This document shows, piece after piece, positions 63,575 to 64,000 of a stretch of 64,000 nt of DNA. Numbering within the stretch: position 1 is the stretch's first letter; each line of letters begins with the position of its first letter. The notes below the pieces were generated by a model, which was not told where the DNA came from, did not search any database, and worked only from the letters and a program-made list of their open reading frames with translations. This DNA comes from Bacteroidota bacterium (GTDB lineage Bacteria; Bacteroidota; Bacteroidia; Chitinophagales; Saprospiraceae). The stretch spans positions 1 through 64,000 of the forward strand of contig JANSWP010000028.1 in assembly GCA_024743405.1 (NCBI GenBank), read 5' to 3'. The translations under genes and the position numbers were made by a program.

Positions 63575-64000
63575 TTACAAATCTTGAATCCAATCATGAA
63601 TCATATGAACCAATTCATAATTGAAATTATTTTGAAGCTTTTCTCGATATTCAGGCGTTCCACTCAAATTGATTCCATCTTGCATTGAGCCAACTTTAAT
63701 CATGGAATGATCTGTTTCTGGAACCAATTTATAGGTACCGTACCCAGGATGATATGTATTGACAATTTTGACAATTTCTTCATGAGCATCTGACGAAATA
63801 GCTGGCAAATCAGCTTCACCATACAAAGAAAGTACATGAGCTGTCGTTTTTGCCCAAGCATCTGTTAGGTTCTGATCGTGCAATTCTTGCCAGAATATTT
63901 CGTCTCGATCAAGGATTTGGTCTTTCCCGTCCCACTGAAATTCACGACGTAGGATATCTTCAAATTCAGGTGTTTTAGCGAGTTCTTTGGTTGGTACTTT
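63575..64000 (-). CDS. Probable alpha/beta-hydrolase, C-terminal part only
   Basis: The frame is open to the window edge, so the N-terminus is missing and about 141 residues are visible. The visible part has VLSLYGEADLPAISS, which fits the strand with the catalytic Asp, and KLVPETDHSMIKVG, which fits the catalytic His. It ends in a helix (ELVHMIHDWIQDL). It lies 103 bp upstream of the S9 peptidase on the same strand. The nucleophile motif is outside the window, so the exact family cannot be decided. Confidence 0.7.
   Translation of the reverse strand, partial: KVPTKELAKTPEFEDILRREFQWDGKDQILDRDEIFWQELHDQNLTDAWAKTTAHVLSLYGEADLPAISSDAHEEIVKIVNTYHPGYGTYKLVPETDHSMIKVGSMQDGINLSGTPEYREKLQNNFNYELVHMIHDWIQDL

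Overview
The window is AT-rich chromosomal DNA from a member of the Bacteroidota, most likely a marine or sludge-type Saprospiria relative. The phylum follows from type IX secretion (T9SS) sorting domains of both type A and type B, CHU_C-like and FISUMP domains, DUF6427 and DUF6268 proteins, YfbK-type VWA lipoproteins and promoters of the TAnnTTTG kind. The class is inferred from the style of the giant HYR-type surface proteins. No rRNA, tRNA, CRISPR array, phage or complete insertion sequence was seen.

Layout. 1-2.2 kb: a DUF2853 gene and a DUF6427 membrane protein that converge on a shared terminator. 2.3-21.3 kb: a minus-strand surface-protein island with three giant HYR-repeat proteins (1280, 1277 and about 2227 aa), a beta-helix protein and a small secreted protein. 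22.4-30 kb: an orphan cytochrome P450, a VWA lipoprotein, a coiled-coil membrane protein, a small lipoprotein and a type B T9SS protein. 29.8-32.2 kb: an FtsX/MacB-type permease broken by one in-frame TAG. 32.5-36 kb: a polyamine operon (membrane-fused aminopropyltransferase, SpeD, beta-CASP metallo-hydrolase). 36-44.3 kb: outer-membrane barrels, MscS channel, cupin, sortilin-like BNR protein, DUF6268 protein and a metallophosphoesterase. 44.4-45.5 kb: a graveyard holding a frameshifted GIY-YIG gene between two inverted-repeat elements and the severed tail of a T9SS protein. 45.5-52.1 kb: a FISUMP-domain protein and a fourth giant HYR protein. 52.9-64 kb: an HD/Pycsar-type membrane protein, a YbbP-like permease, a CPBP protease with a two-component system, a beta-barrel protein, an S9 peptidase and the tail of a probable alpha/beta hydrolase.

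The four giant proteins share one C-terminal plan: carboxypeptidase-regulatory-like domain, dockerin-like Ca-binding repeats, cohesin-like domain, then T9SS type A signal. They look like secreted, cell-surface or matrix proteins. The 2.2-kaa one and its small neighbour share a start-site leader.

The most unusual DNA-level signal is a family of at least five very long imperfect palindromes (about 160-200 bp) at 1-190, 1936-2095, 27645-27811, 38494-38687 and 52114-52312. They share inner-arm cores (AAGGCAAAAAACG and CGTTAAAAATAC) and a small central hairpin. Four of the five lie immediately upstream of a start codon. All functional statements are from reading the sequence by eye; no searches were run.
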